A DNA stretch of 64,000 nt, from contig JAGKQI010000016.1 in NCBI GenBank assembly GCA_018806915.1, forward strand, positions 361,973-425,972. Reading direction: 5' to 3'. Each line of letters starts with the position of its first letter. Position 1 is the stretch's first letter. This DNA is from Phytophthora colocasiae (taxonomy: Eukaryota; Oomycota; Peronosporomycetes; Peronosporales; Peronosporaceae). The notes under the pieces are model-generated. The model did no database searches and was not told where the DNA came from. It saw nothing but the letters and a program-made list of their open reading frames with translations. The position numbers were made by a program, and so were the translations under genes. Positions 29,460-40,672 of this stretch are shown here, piece by piece.

Positions 29460-32400
29460 CTAAAATATGTATGTCACTAAAGGGAGGGTGTTCGTATCTT
29501 CCTGGGTTTCTGAAGGGCGGTTCCCTACCTGGGTAGTGCCCTGTCGGTCAAAAGACCAGCTTATCGCCGTGCCCTTGCCTGCGATGCGCGTCGCGGGGTC
29601 CCCCCCAGACCCACGCGGTGCTCGCGAGGCGTTGCCGCTTCTTTGTCCTTCGCGGTGGCGCCGGCAGTGCCAGCCCCAGATGCGGTGGCTGGCACGGATG
29701 CAGTGGCTCGACAACTGAAGGTCCAGTTGTCGTGCCTCGCGCTTGTGCAACTTCAACTTCTCGGTGTACGTCTTGAAGTTGCTGGGCTGCACGGAGCCCA
29801 GTGACCCGTACACAATCGCCGCGGTCTGCACCTGCCACCCCTGCACCCGCAACTCGGCCACGATAGGTTGGTACTTGAGTGTCTTGTAGTCGTGGCTGAG
29901 TTGCAGCGAGGAGTGGCGGGCGCCGGCCACGTGATCCTCGAACGTGATTGCCAAGTCGGCGATCACCATCTTCTTGGCAGTCACGTTCCGCAGGACGATG
30001 TCGGGCCGCAGAGCTGCGCCTGTATACTCAGGCACCGTCTGGTTCAGACGCAGCTCTGTGGTTGACTTGGCGCGCTCAAGTGCGCTGCGGATCTTGGACC
30101 CGATCTGCTCCAAGGCGTCGTCGTGGCGCTGGCGGATGGCGTCCATGTTGGACGAGCAGTGGTTGAGAGCGTGGGCCAGCGTCTCGGCCGAGGAGCAGGT
30201 CGGGTCCCTGCAGGTCTTGCTAGACCGCAGCCGCTTGCGCTTGAGGACGGCGTTCGTGTCGACTTGGTTGAGGCGGGCCATGATGCCGAACCGGTGCTCC
30301 GCGTCCGAAAGACCCGCCCCCGTCACGAACTTGGCTCCGAGGCCGCCGTGCACACGCACCGTCTTGCCTTGGTCAACCAGGCCCTTCCACCGGGTCTGGT
30401 GGCGTATCTTCATGTGCAACTTCACGTGCCGCAACACAGTCTTGTGGTCAAGCCACTTGGTGTGGTGCGGCACGCGAAGTGCCAGCTCGTCGTGGCCGTC
30501 GCGGTCGGCTTGCACTGTCAGGTCGAGGTGGAGGACGCAAAGCGTGCGCTGCACGTCCGTCCACAACGACCCGATGTCACCGTTGCGCCGCAGCCTCTCT
30601 GCGTGGGGCGAGGCGGCGAGCTCGGAGTTGAGGAACGACCGCACGAGCTCGTCGTCGCGTCCTCGCCAATGCTCCTCCTGCAGGCGGTAGCGTTTGCGCA
30701 CCACCTGACACACCTGCGCCTTCGCGACGGCCACGACTGCAGGGTCCTTGGAGTGAAGCAGCTGCCAGGCGTGCGCCACCTGCAACGCCTGGTGCATCTC
30801 CACCAGAGGCTGCAACCCCAGGCCGCCCGCCGACGTCGGGGCGTAGAGAATTTCGCTGGTGGCGGACTGGGGCAGGCGTAGTAGGTGGCGCAGGCCTCGC
30901 GCCACTGCTCGGTCAAAGCCTTGGAGTTGGGATTGGAGCGGGCGGAGGTGTCGGAGTGCGTACTCCACCTTGGGGTAGACGTACGTCTTGAGTGCCTTGA
31001 CTACCTGCCACACGGCCAGACCTGACTGCATCAGCGCCACCGCCTCTCGCTTGATCTGCTGGATCTTGGGCTCAAGCTGGAGTCGGTGGCGCACATGGTC
31101 GAAGCCATCGCCCACCCCCAGGTACCTGTAGCTTTCCTGGAGCGAGAGGGTGGCGATGGCATCGCCATGTATTTGCAGTTGCATCGTGTCGTCACGGACG
31201 GGGTTGCCGCGGGCGTTCGTCGTCACTGCGAGGCTGGCACACTTGGCGGGGTTCGCACGCAACCCGGTCCACGCGAGGAAGCGAGCGACAACACCGTGGC
31301 ACTTGCGGATGCCGGCGGCGCTGTCGCTGAACACCTTGAGGTCATCCGCGTAGGCGGTGGTGCATGGTCGTACACCCTCCGCCAGCGGCACACCCACTCC
31401 GTCGAGCTGCTCCAGTCGCCGCACGAGCGGCACCAACGCCGAGATGAAGAGGAGGGGGCTCAGGGGGCAGCCTTGGTAGACGCCCACCTCCTGTCGTACT
31501 GGGTCCGTCGGTCCGTCTGCGGCGTTGCCAACCACGAAGGCCGAGCCGTCGTAGATGTCTTGGCAGCGGGCGATGAAGTTTCTGTCAACGCCGAGGTGGC
31601 GGAGCACTCGCCACATGAGCTGCTGTGGCAGCGAGCCAAATGCGTTGCGCAAGTCGTACCAGACTTGGTACAGCTTGCGGTGCATCCGTCGAGTCTGGTC
31701 CAGCAGCGACGTCGCCGTGAAGTTGTGCTCGTGGCACCCATTGAACGCTCGGAAGCCCTTCTGTGCCATCGGTAGTCGTTCGTTGCACTCCAGCCATCGC
31801 GACAGTCGACGCGCCAGCAGCCCGCTGTAGAGTTTGTAGATCGTGGGCTGCAGGCAGATCGGCCGCCAGTTGGCTGGCTGCGTCGGGTCGCCCTTCTTGT
31901 GGATGAGGCGAACGATGCCCACCTTCCAGAGGGCGGGTACACGCCGATGCCGCCAGCAGAACTGGAACGCTGCGTGGAGGAGCGGTACGAGCTGTGCCGC
32001 AAAGCGGCGGTAGATGGCGTAGCTGATGCCGTCGTGGCCGGGGCTGGAGTCCTTGGCCGAACTGGAGAGCTGATCCTCCACGTCATCCACCGTGAGCTCG
32101 TCCTCGAAGGCGTCGGTCCCCGCTGTGGCTGGCAAGAAGCTGTCCATTGCCGCCCGAAATTCCTGGCCCTCCGTTGCGTCGTAGTGAAACGGTGCGGGTG
32201 CCGTGCTGGTGCCGGTGAAATGGCGGTGAAGTTCGTCGCGGCCAATGGGGCACGTCTCTGGGTGCTCCTCCCCCGCCGTCTCCACCAGCACGCTCTTCAG
32301 AATCCTCTCCACGCACTTCGCTTCGTCCTTGGCGAAGGCCTGACGCAGTTCCTGCGTCGCCATCGACGTGCGCACCCGGCCGACGCGGCGTCGTGCCTTA

Positions 32401-33756
32401 CGCACGGCGCGTTGGTCTGTCGGCGTTGTTCGCTGCACCGTGGACAAGTCGTCCAAGGCCTCGTCTAGGCGGTGCTCGCGCTGGTTGCGCGTCACACGAG
32501 GTGGGCGGTTGCGACGCTGGTGTGGTCGCGGTGCTGAGTTGGCGGGCGGCGTAGCCGAGTACGGCCGTAGCACCTCGCGGATGCCGTCCGGGATCGCGCC
32601 GATGTATCCTTCACCTGATGCCCAGCTGTCAGCGTCCACAATCTTGCTCGCCATGGTCTCGGCGAACACCTGCAAGGCGGCGGATGCGGCGTCGTGTTCG
32701 TCGTCATTGAGTTGGCGAAGACGAAGTCGAGGTTGCCGCGCTGGAGCTGATCCTGGGCCAATAGGTAGGGTGGGGAAAGTTTCACCTCCGTCACGCGCGG
32801 CAATCTCGGCTTCGACCTCCTCCTCCTGGCGCCGTTGATCCTCGTCACCGTCGTCACCTGAGCTGTCTCCCGCAGTGTAAGCAGGTGCAGGTGTGTCTGC
32901 ACTCGGTGTCGGCGTCCTGGCTGTGGTTGGCTGGTAGCAGGCGGTCGGGGTCTGGTCATGCGGGCCGCACTCCGAGGAGGTACGCCGCTGGTCCAGTGCC
33001 TTGTTGGCCAAGCGATCTGCGTGCGCGTTGGCGGAGGCGGCGCAATCTGGCATTCGTGCAGCTGAAGGTGCCTCGCACCTGCGCGAGCACCAGGTTGCTG
33101 TCTCCCTCGACTCTCAAGCGAGTGACGCCGTGGTGAAGAGCACTTTGCACTCCGAGCAGCAGTGCCGTATACTCGGCGGTGTTGTTCGTTTCTTGGCTGC
33201 TCGGGAGGTAGTGAGAGCATGTCCACACCACGGTGTCACTCGGGTCGAAAAGCGCTGCGCCAGCTCCACCCGGTCCTGGGTTGCGGCGGCACGCACCGTC
33301 AAAGCGTAGCGTCCACATGCTGCTTGGTGGCTGCCCCGTGTCGGAGTTCATGACCTGTGCGTTCGGGGTGGTGGCCTCCATCGGCTCCGGAAGTTGGCCC
33401 GTGGCCCCGGAGGCGCTGGCAGGAAGTTGGCCGAAGGCCCCTGCTGCGCGTGGAGGTCCCCACCTCGATGCTGGGCGGCGTGCAGCACGGGGGATGCACA
33501 CCTTGGGTCCCCAGCGACTCTGAAGGCGGCGTCGTCCTTCGTCGTGCTTGTCCGGGCGAGATACTGGGGCTGCCGTGGTCGGTAGGCCGGTGGCCAGCGA
33601 CGCGATCGCTGCAGCACCTACAGCTCGATGCCGTGGACCCCATCGCGAACGGGTGGATGCTTGGTGCTGTTGCACCGGTCGTCGATCTCGCCGCGACGGC
33701 GTATGTGCAGCTGCAGCCTCACCAGTAACCAACTGCGCGATGGCTGCAGCTGCCAC
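29460..33756 (-). pseudogene. E2 ORF2: RT and endonuclease intact, RNase H broken
   Basis: The RNase H part lies in one frame (33756 to about 33030) and RT plus endonuclease in another (33053-29460). The break is a deletion of about 65 bp at about 33031 that removes the residues between the RNase H middle and the HIDRKANAHAD motif. RT has WYDLRNAFGSLP and AYADDLKVFSD; the endonuclease has CRDPTCSSAETLAHALNHC and RPDIVLRN. An extra C near 29600 shifts the last residues, so the protein ends NTLPLVTYIF instead of at the usual stop near 29570. RT alone could still be active. Confidence 0.85.
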
Positions 33757-36056
33757 TGCCTTGGGATGCGGGCCCCAGCGTGTCGTCTTGGGCGTGGCGT
33801 CGGTGGTGGTCGAGGTCGTCGAGGTGTCGGCGCCGCGTGCGCCTCCATCTCCACGTCCTCGAGCAGCTCCTCCTCTTCTGCCTGCATCAGTACGTCCAGG
33901 TCCAGCGGTTGCTGCTGCTGATGGTCGGACGTCGGGTTCAGGCGGCGGCGTTTGCCTGCAACTCGATGCTCTGGAGGTGGCGAGAGTGGCTCCAGCACGT
34001 GGGGGGCGTACTGAAGCCCGGGAGTGGCGGTGGGCACGGCGCTCTGCTGGGTGGCAGCATCTGCAGCTGTAGTGTTACTTGATGCGGCTGCTGCAGCTGC
34101 AGGTGCTGCCGCGAGGAGAGGACCGGAGGGTACAAGGCTCTCCTCCTCGCTGTCGACACGAAGCACACTGGAGGTCGGGTCGCGCGCGGTAGTCACGGCG
34201 GTAAATGTGCTGTGTGCACAGGCTTGAGCATGTCGCGTGGCTGCCGCGCGCGACCGGAAGCCGATGCCGCACGTGCACCCGCTGTGGAAGTGATCCACGA
34301 AGCGGATGCGGCGGTGTGCTGAGTGGCGGTGCTTGGTGAGGGCAGCGAGGTCGCGGGCAGTGTGCGTGCACAACGCGCAAGAGAATGCAGAGGCGTTGTG
34401 CGCGTACACTGCCAGCACCGGGTCCAGGGAGCCGATGTTCGGCGTGTGGTGCTGGGGTCTTGGTCCCGGTGCTGCTTGAGCGGTCTTGAGCTGTGCTGCC
34501 ACTGCGTCGCTGTCCTCGGTCTTGGCCTCGTCTCCGCCGGGCGTATAGCGTCCACTCCTGCTGGTTGCGTCGCTGTCTTGAAGCTCCACGCGCGCGCGAG
34601 CCGAAGTTTCTTGGTCTTGAGGCGGCTCAGCGCGTGCGTGGTGCTCCACGGCGGCGCGTCCAGAAGGACGTGCTTGTGCAGCTGCGACTGCTGCGACTGC
34701 TGCGACTCGATGAGCAGCAGCAGCCACAGCTGCGGCGGAGACTTGGGCGGTGGCGGCGAACTCAGAGGCGTCACCGTCGGCAAGCATGCCGCCCGCCCTG
34801 CCGGGTATGGACGACACACTCGCGAGGTCCTTGGAGGTCTTGGCGGCGGCGGTCTCGCCCGACGTGGCGTCTGCGACCTCGCCGGGTGCACGGTGGTGCT
34901 GGTTGGCGGCTGCAGTGGCCGCAGGAGCGCGGTCTGCAGTCGTCATGGCTACTCCACCGGCGGGCAGCATGCCTGCCGCCCTGCCGGGTGGGTAGCCATC
35001 ACTCGTGGGGTCTTCGGGGGCTGCAGGAGCGGCGGCGGCGTCGTCTTGCCCGTCGCTGTCGTCGCTTCTGTCGCTGGGTCCGTCCTTGGTCGCGGTGGAG
35101 GCCGCCAGAGCGCGAGCCGTGGCGGCTACGAGCGCTGCTCCTGGTGCTGGCCTGTCGGACAGCATGCCGCCCGCCCTGCCGGGTGTTTCGATCAAACGCA
35201 GGGCTGGTGGGGCGGCGACAGGCGGCTGGGAGGCTGGCACGGGGTCTTGAGCAGCCGAACGGCGCGCTTGGACGGCCGTCGGAGGCGGAGAGGCCGAGTG
35301 GAGGCCGTCTCGCGGCGCTACCCAATCGGGCAGCATGCCGCCCGCCCTGCCGGGTGAGATTCGACCACAGGAGGCAGGCAGGGCGGCGCCGAGCGGCGGA
35401 GAGGCGAGGCGGGGGTCTTGAGAAGCCGAACGGCGCGCTTGGGGGTCCGGGGGCGGTCTTGGGGCTCCACAGGAGCCGTCGTTCGCGGCGCCCTCCTGGG
35501 CGGCGCCAGCCTCGGCCGAGGCGGCGGCTTCGAAGCCGGAGGCGAGGCCTGTCGCCTGAGCGAGCAGGGATCCTCCCATACTCAGGCCGAGTACAGGATG
35601 CCCCGGCCCTGAAGTGGGAGGGCCCGGGGGACGGGAGACGGGCGCAGTGGCGCCGAAACGACGCGGCGTTGAAGCCGCAGACCGGGTGCCCGTTTGGGCG
35701 ACAGAGGGCCCGGCCCGCGATGCCGCTTGGGGGACAGCGGCGCCAGAGGGTTGCCCACCCCTGGCCAAAATTTCAGCGCCGGGCTCCACGCCGTCGCTGA
35801 GCAGCGGTGGCGCGCGTGGAGCCTCCGGCGGCGCCGTTTCGGGCTCGCGAGAGCTCAAAACGGGGGCAAAAGTGTGAAGGCCTAGCCCTAGTGGATCCGC
35901 CAGCGGATCCACTGCCCCGTCTCGTACAGCCTCGCCAGACGACGCGCTATAAAAAGACGCGTCGCTGGCGAAGCTGGAGTGGCTGGCCGTGGAGCACTCA
36001 CTGTCGGTAGACGGAGAGCGCTCCCGGGGCTCCCAGTCCGGCCACCAGAAGCGCAT
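33618..36056 (-). CDS. E2 ORF1: zinc-finger protein, about 812 residues
   Basis: The ATG is at 36056-36054 (MRFWWPDWEP); longer readings use non-ATG codons in the leader. It has a Ser/Glu-rich start, an Ala/Pro-rich middle with GRAGGML motifs, then C2H2 FSCALCTHTARDLAALTKHR and the Cys/His cluster CTCGIGFRSRAAATRHAQAC. Near the end the frame passes EEEELLEDVEMEAHAAPTPR and then overlaps the start of ORF2, which is in the -1 frame. Residues after HAAP are probably out-of-frame translation of the ORF2 start. Confidence 0.7.
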   Translation of the reverse strand: MRFWWPDWEPRERSPSTDSECSTASHSSFASDASFYSASSGEAVRDGAVDPLADPLGLGLHTFAPVLSSREPETAPPEAPRAPPLLSDGVEPGAEILARGGQPSGAAVPQAASRAGPSVAQTGTRSAASTPRRFGATAPVSRPPGPPTSGPGHPVLGLSMGGSLLAQATGLASGFEAAASAEAGAAQEGAANDGSCGAPRPPPDPQARRSASQDPRLASPPLGAALPASCGRISPGRAGGMLPDWVAPRDGLHSASPPPTAVQARRSAAQDPVPASQPPVAAPPALRLIETPGRAGGMLSDRPAPGAALVAATARALAASTATKDGPSDRSDDSDGQDDAAAAPAAPEDPTSDGYPPGRAAGMLPAGGVAMTTADRAPAATAAANQHHRAPGEVADATSGETAAAKTSKDLASVSSIPGRAGGMLADGDASEFAATAQVSAAAVAAAAHRVAAVAAVAAAQARPSGRAAVEHHARAEPPQDQETSARARVELQDSDATSRSGRYTPGGDEAKTEDSDAVAAQLKTAQAAPGPRPQHHTPNIGSLDPVLAVYAHNASAFSCALCTHTARDLAALTKHRHSAHRRIRFVDHFHSGCTCGIGFRSRAAATRHAQACAHSTFTAVTTARDPTSSVLRVDSEEESLVPSGPLLAAAPAAAAAASSNTTAADAATQQSAVPTATPGLQYAPHVLEPLSPPPEHRVAGKRRRLNPTSDHQQQQPLDLDVLMQAEEEELLEDVEMEAHAAPTPRRPRPPPTPRPRRHAGARIPRQWQLQPSRSWLLVRLQLHIRRRGEIDDRCNSTKHPPVRDGVHGIEL

Positions 36057-36109
36057 GCGTCGATGCGTTGGTGAAGGGCCGAAAAAAAAGATAGAAAAAA
36101 TCAAATGCA

Positions 36110-36257
36110 GTAGTTGGCCTCACGAGGTGTGGGTGAAAGACCTCGGAGACCGTCCCGTCCACGCCCAGCAAGCTGGTCGGCACGGGGCGTCCAAAAATGA
36201 ATGTGAAAAAGCACTCCAAAAATGGAGAAAACCAGTTTTCACACTGATTAGAACAGA
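36110..36257 (-). ncRNA. U2 snRNA gene, 3' half (copy 3)
   Basis: 148-bp block like copy 1, with GGGGCG after the Sm site. It separates the 5' end of E2 from the 3' end of E3. Confidence 0.7.
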
Positions 36258-36409
36258 GTATGTGTTCGTATTTACCAGTTAGTAACCTCTCCGTAACTGA
36301 AATGTAGCCTAAAATATGTATGTCACTAAAGGGAGGGTGTTCGTATCTTCCTGGGTTTCTGAAGGGCGGTTCCCTACCTGGGTAGTGCCCTGTCGGTCAA
36401 AAGACCAGC

Positions 36410-39400
36410 TTATCGCCGTGCCCTTGCCTGCGATGCGCGTCGCGGGGTCCCCCCAGACCCACGCGGTGCTCGCGAGGCGTTGCCGCTTCTTTGTCCTTCG
36501 CGGTGGCGCCGGCAGTGCCAGCCCCAGATGCGGTGGCTGGCACGGATGCAGTGGCTCGACAACTGAAGGTCCAGTTGTCGTGCCTCGCGCTTGTGCAACT
36601 TCAACTTCTCGGTGTACGTCTTGAAGTTGCTGGGCTGCACGGAGCCCAGTGACCCGTACACAATCGCCGCGGTCTGCACCTGCCACCCCTGCACCCGCAA
36701 CTCGGCCACGATAGGTTGGTACTTGAGTGTCTTGTAGTCGTGGCTGAGTTGCAGCGAGGAGTGGCGGGCGCCGGCCGCGTGATCCTCGAACGTGATTGCC
36801 AAGTCGGCGATCACCATCTTCTTGGCAGTCACGTTCCGCAGGACGATGTCGGGCCGCAGAGCTGCGCCTGTATACTCAGGCACCGTCTGGTTCAGACGCA
36901 GCTCTGTGGTTGACTTGGCGCGCTCAAGTGCGCTGCGGATCTTGGACCCGATCTGCTCCAAGGCGTCGTCGTGGCGCTGGCGGATGGCGTCCATGTTGGA
37001 CGAGCAGTGGTTGAGAGCGTGGGCCAGCGTCTCGGCCGAGGAGCAGGTCGGGTCCCTGCAGGTCTTGCTAGACCGCAGCCGCTTGCGCTTGAGGACGGCG
37101 TTCGTGTCGACTTGGTTGAGGCGGGCCATGATGCCGAACCGGTGCTCCGCGTCCGAAAGACCCGCCCCCGTCGTCACGAACTTGGCTCCGAGGCCGCCGT
37201 GCACACGCACCGTCTTGCCCTGGTCAACCAGGCCCTTCCACCGGGTCTGGTGGCGTATCTTCATGTGCAACTTCACGTGCCGCAACACAGTCTTGTGGTC
37301 AAGCCACTTGGTGTGGTGCGGCACGCGAAGTGCCAGCTCGTCGTGGCCGTCGCGGTCGGCTTGCACGGTCAGGTCGAGGTGGAGGACGCAAAGCGTGCGC
37401 TGCACGTCCGTCCACAACGACCCGATGTCACCGTTGCGCCGCAACCTCTCTGCGTGGGGCGAGGCGGCGAGCTGGGAGTTGAGGAACGACCGCACGAGCT
37501 CGTCGTCGCGTCCTCGCCAATGCTCCTCCTGCAGGCGGTAGCGTTTGCGCACCACCTGACACACCTGCGCCTTCGCGACGGCCACGACTGCAGGGTCCTT
37601 GGAGTGAAGTAGCTGCCAGGCGTGCGCCACCTGCAACGCCTGGTGCATCTCCACCAGAGGCTGCAACCCCAGGCCGCCCGCCGACGTCGGGGCGTAGAGA
37701 ATTTCGCTGGTGGCGGACTGGGGCAGGCGTAGTAGGTGGCGCAGGCCTCGCGCCACTGCTCGGTCAAAGCCTTGGAGTTGGGACTGAAGCGGGCGCAGGT
37801 GTCGGAGTGCGTACTCCACCTTGGGGTAGACGTACGTCTTGAGTGCCTTGACTACCTGCCACACGGCCAGACCTGACTGCATCAGCGCCACCGCCTCTCG
37901 CTTGATCTGCTGGATCTTGGGCTCAAGCTGGAGTCGGTGGCGCACATGGTCGAAGCCATCGCCCACCCCCAGGTACCTGTAGCTTTCCTGGAGTGAGAGG
38001 GTGGCGATGGCATCGCCATGTATTTGCAGTTGCATCGTGTCGTCACGGACGGGGTTGCCGCGGGCGTTCGTCGTCACTGCGAGGCTGGCACACTTGGCGG
38101 GGTTTGCACGCAACCCGGTCCACGCGAGGAAGCGAGCGACAACACCGTGGCACTTGCGGATGCCGGCGGCGCTGTCGCTGAACACCTTGAGGTCATCCGC
38201 GTAGGCGGTGGTGCATGGTCGTACACCCTCCGCCAGCGGCACACCCACTCCGTCGAGCTGCTCCAGTCGCCGCACGAGCGGCACCAGCGCCGAGATGAAG
38301 AGGAGGGGGCTCAGGGGGCAGCCTTGGTAGACGCCCACCTCCTGTCGTACTGGGTCCGTCGGTCCGTCTGCGGCGTTGCCAACCACGAAGGCCGAGCCGT
38401 CGTAGATGTCTTGGCAGCGGGCGATGAAGCTTCTGTCAACGCCGAGGTGGCGGAGCACTCGCCACATGAGCTGCTGTGGCAGCGAGCCAAATGCGTTGCG
38501 CAAGTCGTACCAGACTTGGTACAGCTTGCGGTGCATCCGTCGAGTCTGGTCCAGCAGCGACGTCGCCGTGAAGTTGTGCTCGTGGCACCCATTGAACGCT
38601 CGGAAGCCCTTCTGTGCCATCGGTAGTCGTTCGTTGCACTCCAGCCATCGCGACAGTCGACGCGCCAGCAGCCCGCTGTAGAGTTTGTAGATCGTGGGCT
38701 GCAGGCAGATCGGCCGCCAGTTGGCTGGCTGCGTCGGGTCGCCCTTCTTGTGGATGAGGCGAACGATGCCCACCTTCCAGAGGGCGGGTACACGCCGATG
38801 CCGCCAGCAGAACTGGAACGCTGCGTGGAGGAGCGGTACGAGCTGTGCCGCAAAGCGGCGGTAGATGTCGTAGCTGATGCCGTCGTGGCCGGGGCTGGAG
38901 TCCTTGGCCGAACTGGAGAGCTGATCCTCCACGTCATCCACCGTGAGCTCGTCCTCGAAGGCGTCGGTCTCCGCGGTGGCTGGCAGGAAGCTGTCCATTG
39001 CCGCCCGAAATTCCTGGCCCTCCGTTGCGTCGTAGTGAAACGGTGCGGGTGCCGTACTGGTGCCGGTGAAATGGCGGTGAAGTTCGTCGCGGCCAATGGG
39101 GCACGTCTCTGGGTGCTCCTCCCCCGCCGTCTCCACCAACACGCTCTTCAGAATCCTCTCCACGCACTTCGCTTCGTCCTTGGCGAAGGCCTGACGCAGT
39201 TCCTGCGTCGCCATCGACGTGCGCACCCTGCCGACGCGGCGTCGTGCCTTACGCACGGCGCGTTGGTCTGTCGGCGTTGTTCGCTGCACCGTGGACAAGT
39301 CGTCCAAGGCCTCGTCGAGGCGGTGCTCGCGCTGGTTGCGCGTCACACGAGGTGGGCGGTTGCGACGCTGGCGTGGTCGCGGTGCTGAGTTGGCGGGCGG

Positions 39401-40672
39401 CGTAGACGAGTACGGCCGTAGCACCTCGCGGATGCCGTCCGGGATCGCGCCGATGTATCCTTCACCTGGTGCCCAGCTGTCAGCGTCCACAATCTTGCTC
39501 GCCATGGTCTCGGCGAACACCTGCAAGGCGGCGGATGCGGCGTCGTGCTCGTCGTCATTGAGTTGGCGAAGACGAAGTCGAGGTTGCCGCGCTGGAGCTG
39601 ATCCTGGGCCAATAGGTAGGGTGGGGAACGTTTCACCTCCGTCACGCGCGGCAATCTCGGCTTCGACCTCCTCCTCCTGGCGCCGTTGAGCCTCGTCACC
39701 GTCGTCACCTGAGCTGTCTCCCGCAGTGTAGGCAGGTGCAGGTGTGTCTGCACTCGGTGTCGGCGTCCTGGCTGTGGTTGGCTGGTAGCAGGCGGTCGGG
39801 GTCTGGTCATGCGGGCCGCACTCCGAGGAGGTACGTCGCTGATCCAGCGCCTTGTTGGCCAGGCGATCTGCGTGCGCGTTGGCCTTTCGGTCGATGTGCT
39901 GGAGCTTGTGTTGTTCCAGCGAACGTAGGCCAAAGCGCACGCGGTTGCGGAGGCGGCGCAATCTGGCATTCGTGCAGCTGAAGGTGCCTCGCACCTGCGC
40001 GAGCACCAGGTTGCTGTCTCCCTCGACTCTCAAGCGAGTGACGCCGTGGTGAAGAGCACTTTGCACTCCGAGCAGCAGTGCCGTATACTCGGCGGTGTTG
40101 TTCGTTTCTTGGCTGCTCGGGAGGTAGTGAGAGCATGTCCACACCACGGTGTCACTCGGGTCGAAAAGCGCTGCGCCAGCTCCACCCGGTCCTGGGTTGC
40201 GGCGGCACGCACCGTCAAAGCGTAGCGTCCACATGCTGCTTGGTGGCTGCCCAGTGTCGGAGTGCATGACCTGTGCGTTCGGGGTGGTGGCCTCCACCGG
40301 CTCCGGAAGTTGGCCCGTGGCCCCGGAGGCGCTGGCAGGAAGTTGGCCGAAGGCCCCTGCTGCGCGTGGAGGTCCCCACCTCGATGCTGGGCGGCGTGCA
40401 GCACGGGGGATGCACACCTTGGGTCCCCAGCGACTCTGAAGGCGGCGTCGTTCTTCGTCGTGCTTGTCCGGGCGAGATACTGGGGCTGCCGTGGTCGGTA
40501 GGCCGGTGGCCAGCGACGCGATCGCTGCAGCACCTACAGCTCGATGCCGTGGACCCCATCGCGAACGGGTGGATGCTTGGTGCTGTTGCACCGGTCGTCG
40601 ATCTCGTCGCGACGGCGTATGTGCAGCTGCAGCCTCACCAGTAACCAACTGCGCGATGGCTGCAGCTGCCAC
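36410..40672 (-). CDS. E3 ORF2: RNase H - RT - restriction-like endonuclease polyprotein
   Basis: 1420 residues from a GTG taken as the frame start; the frame is open further upstream toward ORF1, so the true N-terminus is probably in ORF1. RNase H: residues about 147-275, acidic set D153, E195, D219, D269. RT: about 575-870, first Asp in WYDLRNAFGS (723) and YADD at 824-827. The C-terminal zinc knuckle is C1205-C1210-H1218-C1223. The endonuclease has R-P-D (1273-1275) and D1290. Four R-W-G-P motifs lie near the N-terminus (one just upstream of the frame start). RNase H ahead of RT plus a restriction-like endonuclease is the reported hallmark of oomycete Utopia elements. Function: nick the U2 gene and reverse-transcribe at the nick. 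Confidence 0.9.
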   Translation of the reverse strand: MAAAAIAQLVTGEAAAAHTPSRRDRRPVQQHQASTRSRWGPRHRAVGAAAIASLATGLPTTAAPVSRPDKHDEERRRLQSRWGPKVCIPRAARRPASRWGPPRAAGAFGQLPASASGATGQLPEPVEATTPNAQVMHSDTGQPPSSMWTLRFDGACRRNPGPGGAGAALFDPSDTVVWTCSHYLPSSQETNNTAEYTALLLGVQSALHHGVTRLRVEGDSNLVLAQVRGTFSCTNARLRRLRNRVRFGLRSLEQHKLQHIDRKANAHADRLANKALDQRRTSSECGPHDQTPTACYQPTTARTPTPSADTPAPAYTAGDSSGDDGDEAQRRQEEEVEAEIAARDGGETFPTLPIGPGSAPARQPRLRLRQLNDDEHDAASAALQVFAETMASKIVDADSWAPGEGYIGAIPDGIREVLRPYSSTPPANSAPRPRQRRNRPPRVTRNQREHRLDEALDDLSTVQRTTPTDQRAVRKARRRVGRVRTSMATQELRQAFAKDEAKCVERILKSVLVETAGEEHPETCPIGRDELHRHFTGTSTAPAPFHYDATEGQEFRAAMDSFLPATAETDAFEDELTVDDVEDQLSSSAKDSSPGHDGISYDIYRRFAAQLVPLLHAAFQFCWRHRRVPALWKVGIVRLIHKKGDPTQPANWRPICLQPTIYKLYSGLLARRLSRWLECNERLPMAQKGFRAFNGCHEHNFTATSLLDQTRRMHRKLYQVWYDLRNAFGSLPQQLMWRVLRHLGVDRSFIARCQDIYDGSAFVVGNAADGPTDPVRQEVGVYQGCPLSPLLFISALVPLVRRLEQLDGVGVPLAEGVRPCTTAYADDLKVFSDSAAGIRKCHGVVARFLAWTGLRANPAKCASLAVTTNARGNPVRDDTMQLQIHGDAIATLSLQESYRYLGVGDGFDHVRHRLQLEPKIQQIKREAVALMQSGLAVWQVVKALKTYVYPKVEYALRHLRPLQSQLQGFDRAVARGLRHLLRLPQSATSEILYAPTSAGGLGLQPLVEMHQALQVAHAWQLLHSKDPAVVAVAKAQVCQVVRKRYRLQEEHWRGRDDELVRSFLNSQLAASPHAERLRRNGDIGSLWTDVQRTLCVLHLDLTVQADRDGHDELALRVPHHTKWLDHKTVLRHVKLHMKIRHQTRWKGLVDQGKTVRVHGGLGAKFVTTGAGLSDAEHRFGIMARLNQVDTNAVLKRKRLRSSKTCRDPTCSSAETLAHALNHCSSNMDAIRQRHDDALEQIGSKIRSALERAKSTTELRLNQTVPEYTGAALRPDIVLRNVTAKKMVIADLAITFEDHAAGARHSSLQLSHDYKTLKYQPIVAELRVQGWQVQTAAIVYGSLGSVQPSNFKTYTEKLKLHKREARQLDLQLSSHCIRASHRIWGWHCRRHREGQRSGNASRAPRGSGGTPRRASQARARR

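Larger units (their letters stand above)
29409..36109 (-). mobile_element. Utopia-like element E2 (B type), 6.7 kb
   Basis: Full length by its ends: the 3' UTR follows ORF2, ORF1 starts at 36056 and the leader is 53 bp. RNase H is cut by a deletion of about 65 bp, and a poly-C run near the ORF2 end is one base longer (seven C at about 29600-29606 against six in the other B-type copies). Confidence 0.85.

Noticed and set aside
34323..35357. Long plus-strand open frames opposite ORF1 of the array elements (also near 41242, 48110, 55219, 28120)
   Set aside because: They are antisense shadows in GC-rich, low-complexity DNA; composition is Arg/Ala/Gly repeats and they change with every indel in the minus-strand ORF.
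35945..35960. TATAAAAAG box repeated in each unit on the plus strand
   Set aside because: It lies inside the ORF1 coding sequence (Phe-Tyr-Ser) and points against the element; no plus-strand gene follows.
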